Below are positions 63,458-64,000 of a DNA stretch of 64,000 bases, piece after piece. Made by a program: the position numbers and the translations under genes. The notes beneath the pieces are model-generated. The model was not told where the DNA came from. It ran no database searches and saw only the letters and a program-made list of their open reading frames with translations. The stretch is from Paramacrobiotus metropolitanus (lineage: Eukaryota; Tardigrada; Eutardigrada; Parachela; Macrobiotidae). Numbering within the stretch: the first letter of the stretch is position 1; every line of letters starts with the position of its first letter. Location of the stretch: NCBI RefSeq assembly GCF_019649055.1, contig NW_026570312.1, forward strand, positions 248,001 to 312,000, read 5' to 3'.

Positions 63458-64000
63458 CGGTCGAGCACCAGTAGCGGGATTCGGCTGGTGTGGAGGATGT
63501 GCCGCATGAGCGGGAACAAGTCATCGGGTTCCCATAAGCCGGTATCCGTCAGCACGAGCCGCTTGGTGCGGCTGTTGAAACATTTCAGCAGACAGTTGAC
63601 CATCCAGTACGTACTGGATGCTGCTGCTGCTCATAATCCGACAGGCCCACATCACCGTAGGCACTGATTAAACTGCCGGACACGCGCACATCGGGGAAGT
63701 ATACGTCGGTGGTGAGTAGGGTGTTCCACAACGGACATACACGACGACAGCGGACACGCTCGATAGAGTCTAGCGTCTGGAAGATTTCCACCCACAGATG
63801 AATGGCCAACGGCGGGCTCGGTCTAGGAATTTCGACGTCCTCGTACAAACAAGAAAACCGGCCTTTCAGGATGGATGCATTAATCATAGGGGACCATAAC
63901 CCTGCTGAGCAGATCTCCGGCGTCCCGTTCTTCGCTTCCCCATAGACGTCTTCCTGAAACCAACATTTGTCCACGTCGAGTGATTTAATATCGTTTTTTT

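Larger units (their letters stand above)
59840..63953 (-). pseudogene. FMRP-like/F-box family gene, broken copy, two exons in the window
   Basis: Exon 2 at 63458-63953 follows acceptor GGTTTCAG, starts EDVYGEAKNG and carries the F-box (LAIHLWVEIFQTLDSIERVR, PLWNTLLT) and the repeat-like RTKRLVLTDTGLWEPDDLFP. It ends at a donor GTGAGA. After a 3.35 kb intron the next exon starts at 60106 (acceptor CGGTTACAG; phase-2 junction CG|G gives R-CDFSESFGD) and runs to about 59840. The intact gene at 24220 has no intron here. Frame changes near 63625 (after EQQQ) and near 59955 (HNFA to LSMEG) break the ORF. A 17-bp duplication at 59844-59860 and 59876-59892 altered the C-terminus. Exon 1 should lie beyond the window. 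Confidence 0.7.

Overview
The window is animal nuclear DNA: genes have GT-AG introns, and most of the rest is Ty3/Gypsy LTR retrotransposons, RLE-type LINE fragments and MITEs of several DNA-transposon superfamilies. No rRNA, tRNA, CRISPR or bacterial-style operon was seen. Lineage-specific gene fragments, an FMRP-like/F-box family and abundant Gypsy elements suggest an invertebrate, perhaps a tardigrade or other ecdysozoan. That is a low-confidence guess from general recollection.

Layout. 1-10.59 kb is the 3' part of a very large Gypsy element (A): pol, then about 6.5 kb of extra ORFs, one with repeats resembling the linker-histone winged helix (H15), interrupted by a young 1.2 kb LTR element (E). 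10.58-19.2 kb is an RLE-type LINE split by a young 6.4 kb Gypsy element (D). 19.2-24 kb is a patchwork of gene-family debris, a second LINE inserted in an interspersed repeat (Z), a pogo/Tigger-like MITE holding a Harbinger-like MITE, and a third LINE end. 24.2-26.7 kb holds the best host gene: a three-exon gene whose first exon resembles the FMRP N-terminal domain and whose second exon carries an F-box. 27.4-30.5 kb and 38.6-42.2 kb are two copies of a segmental duplication, each with a minus-strand coiled-coil gene ending in a hydrophobic tail. 31.7-38.4 kb holds broken copies of the F-box family, another Gypsy fragment, the second copy of Z and another LINE. 42.2-46.9 kb is nearly empty. 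46.9-57 kb is an old Gypsy element (B, minus strand) rich in small hairpins with a constant loop. 57-64 kb holds a MITE with a solo LTR inside it, a 20-bp minisatellite, a LINE end, and a broken minus-strand F-box gene whose intron holds a compact LTR element (C).

How it fits together. Host content is small: one apparently intact FMRP-like/F-box gene plus at least five broken relatives, two sharing a conserved TATA-type promoter, and a duplicated coiled-coil gene. The mobile DNA shows its own history. LTR comparisons make C, D and E very recent and B much older. The two segmental copies act as each other's empty sites. The LINE insertions show odd self-templated 5' junctions. The most unusual signals are the H15-like and zinc-ribbon-like post-pol ORFs of element A, which B partly shares; the covarying hairpin family of B; and the FMRP-like/F-box gene fusion.
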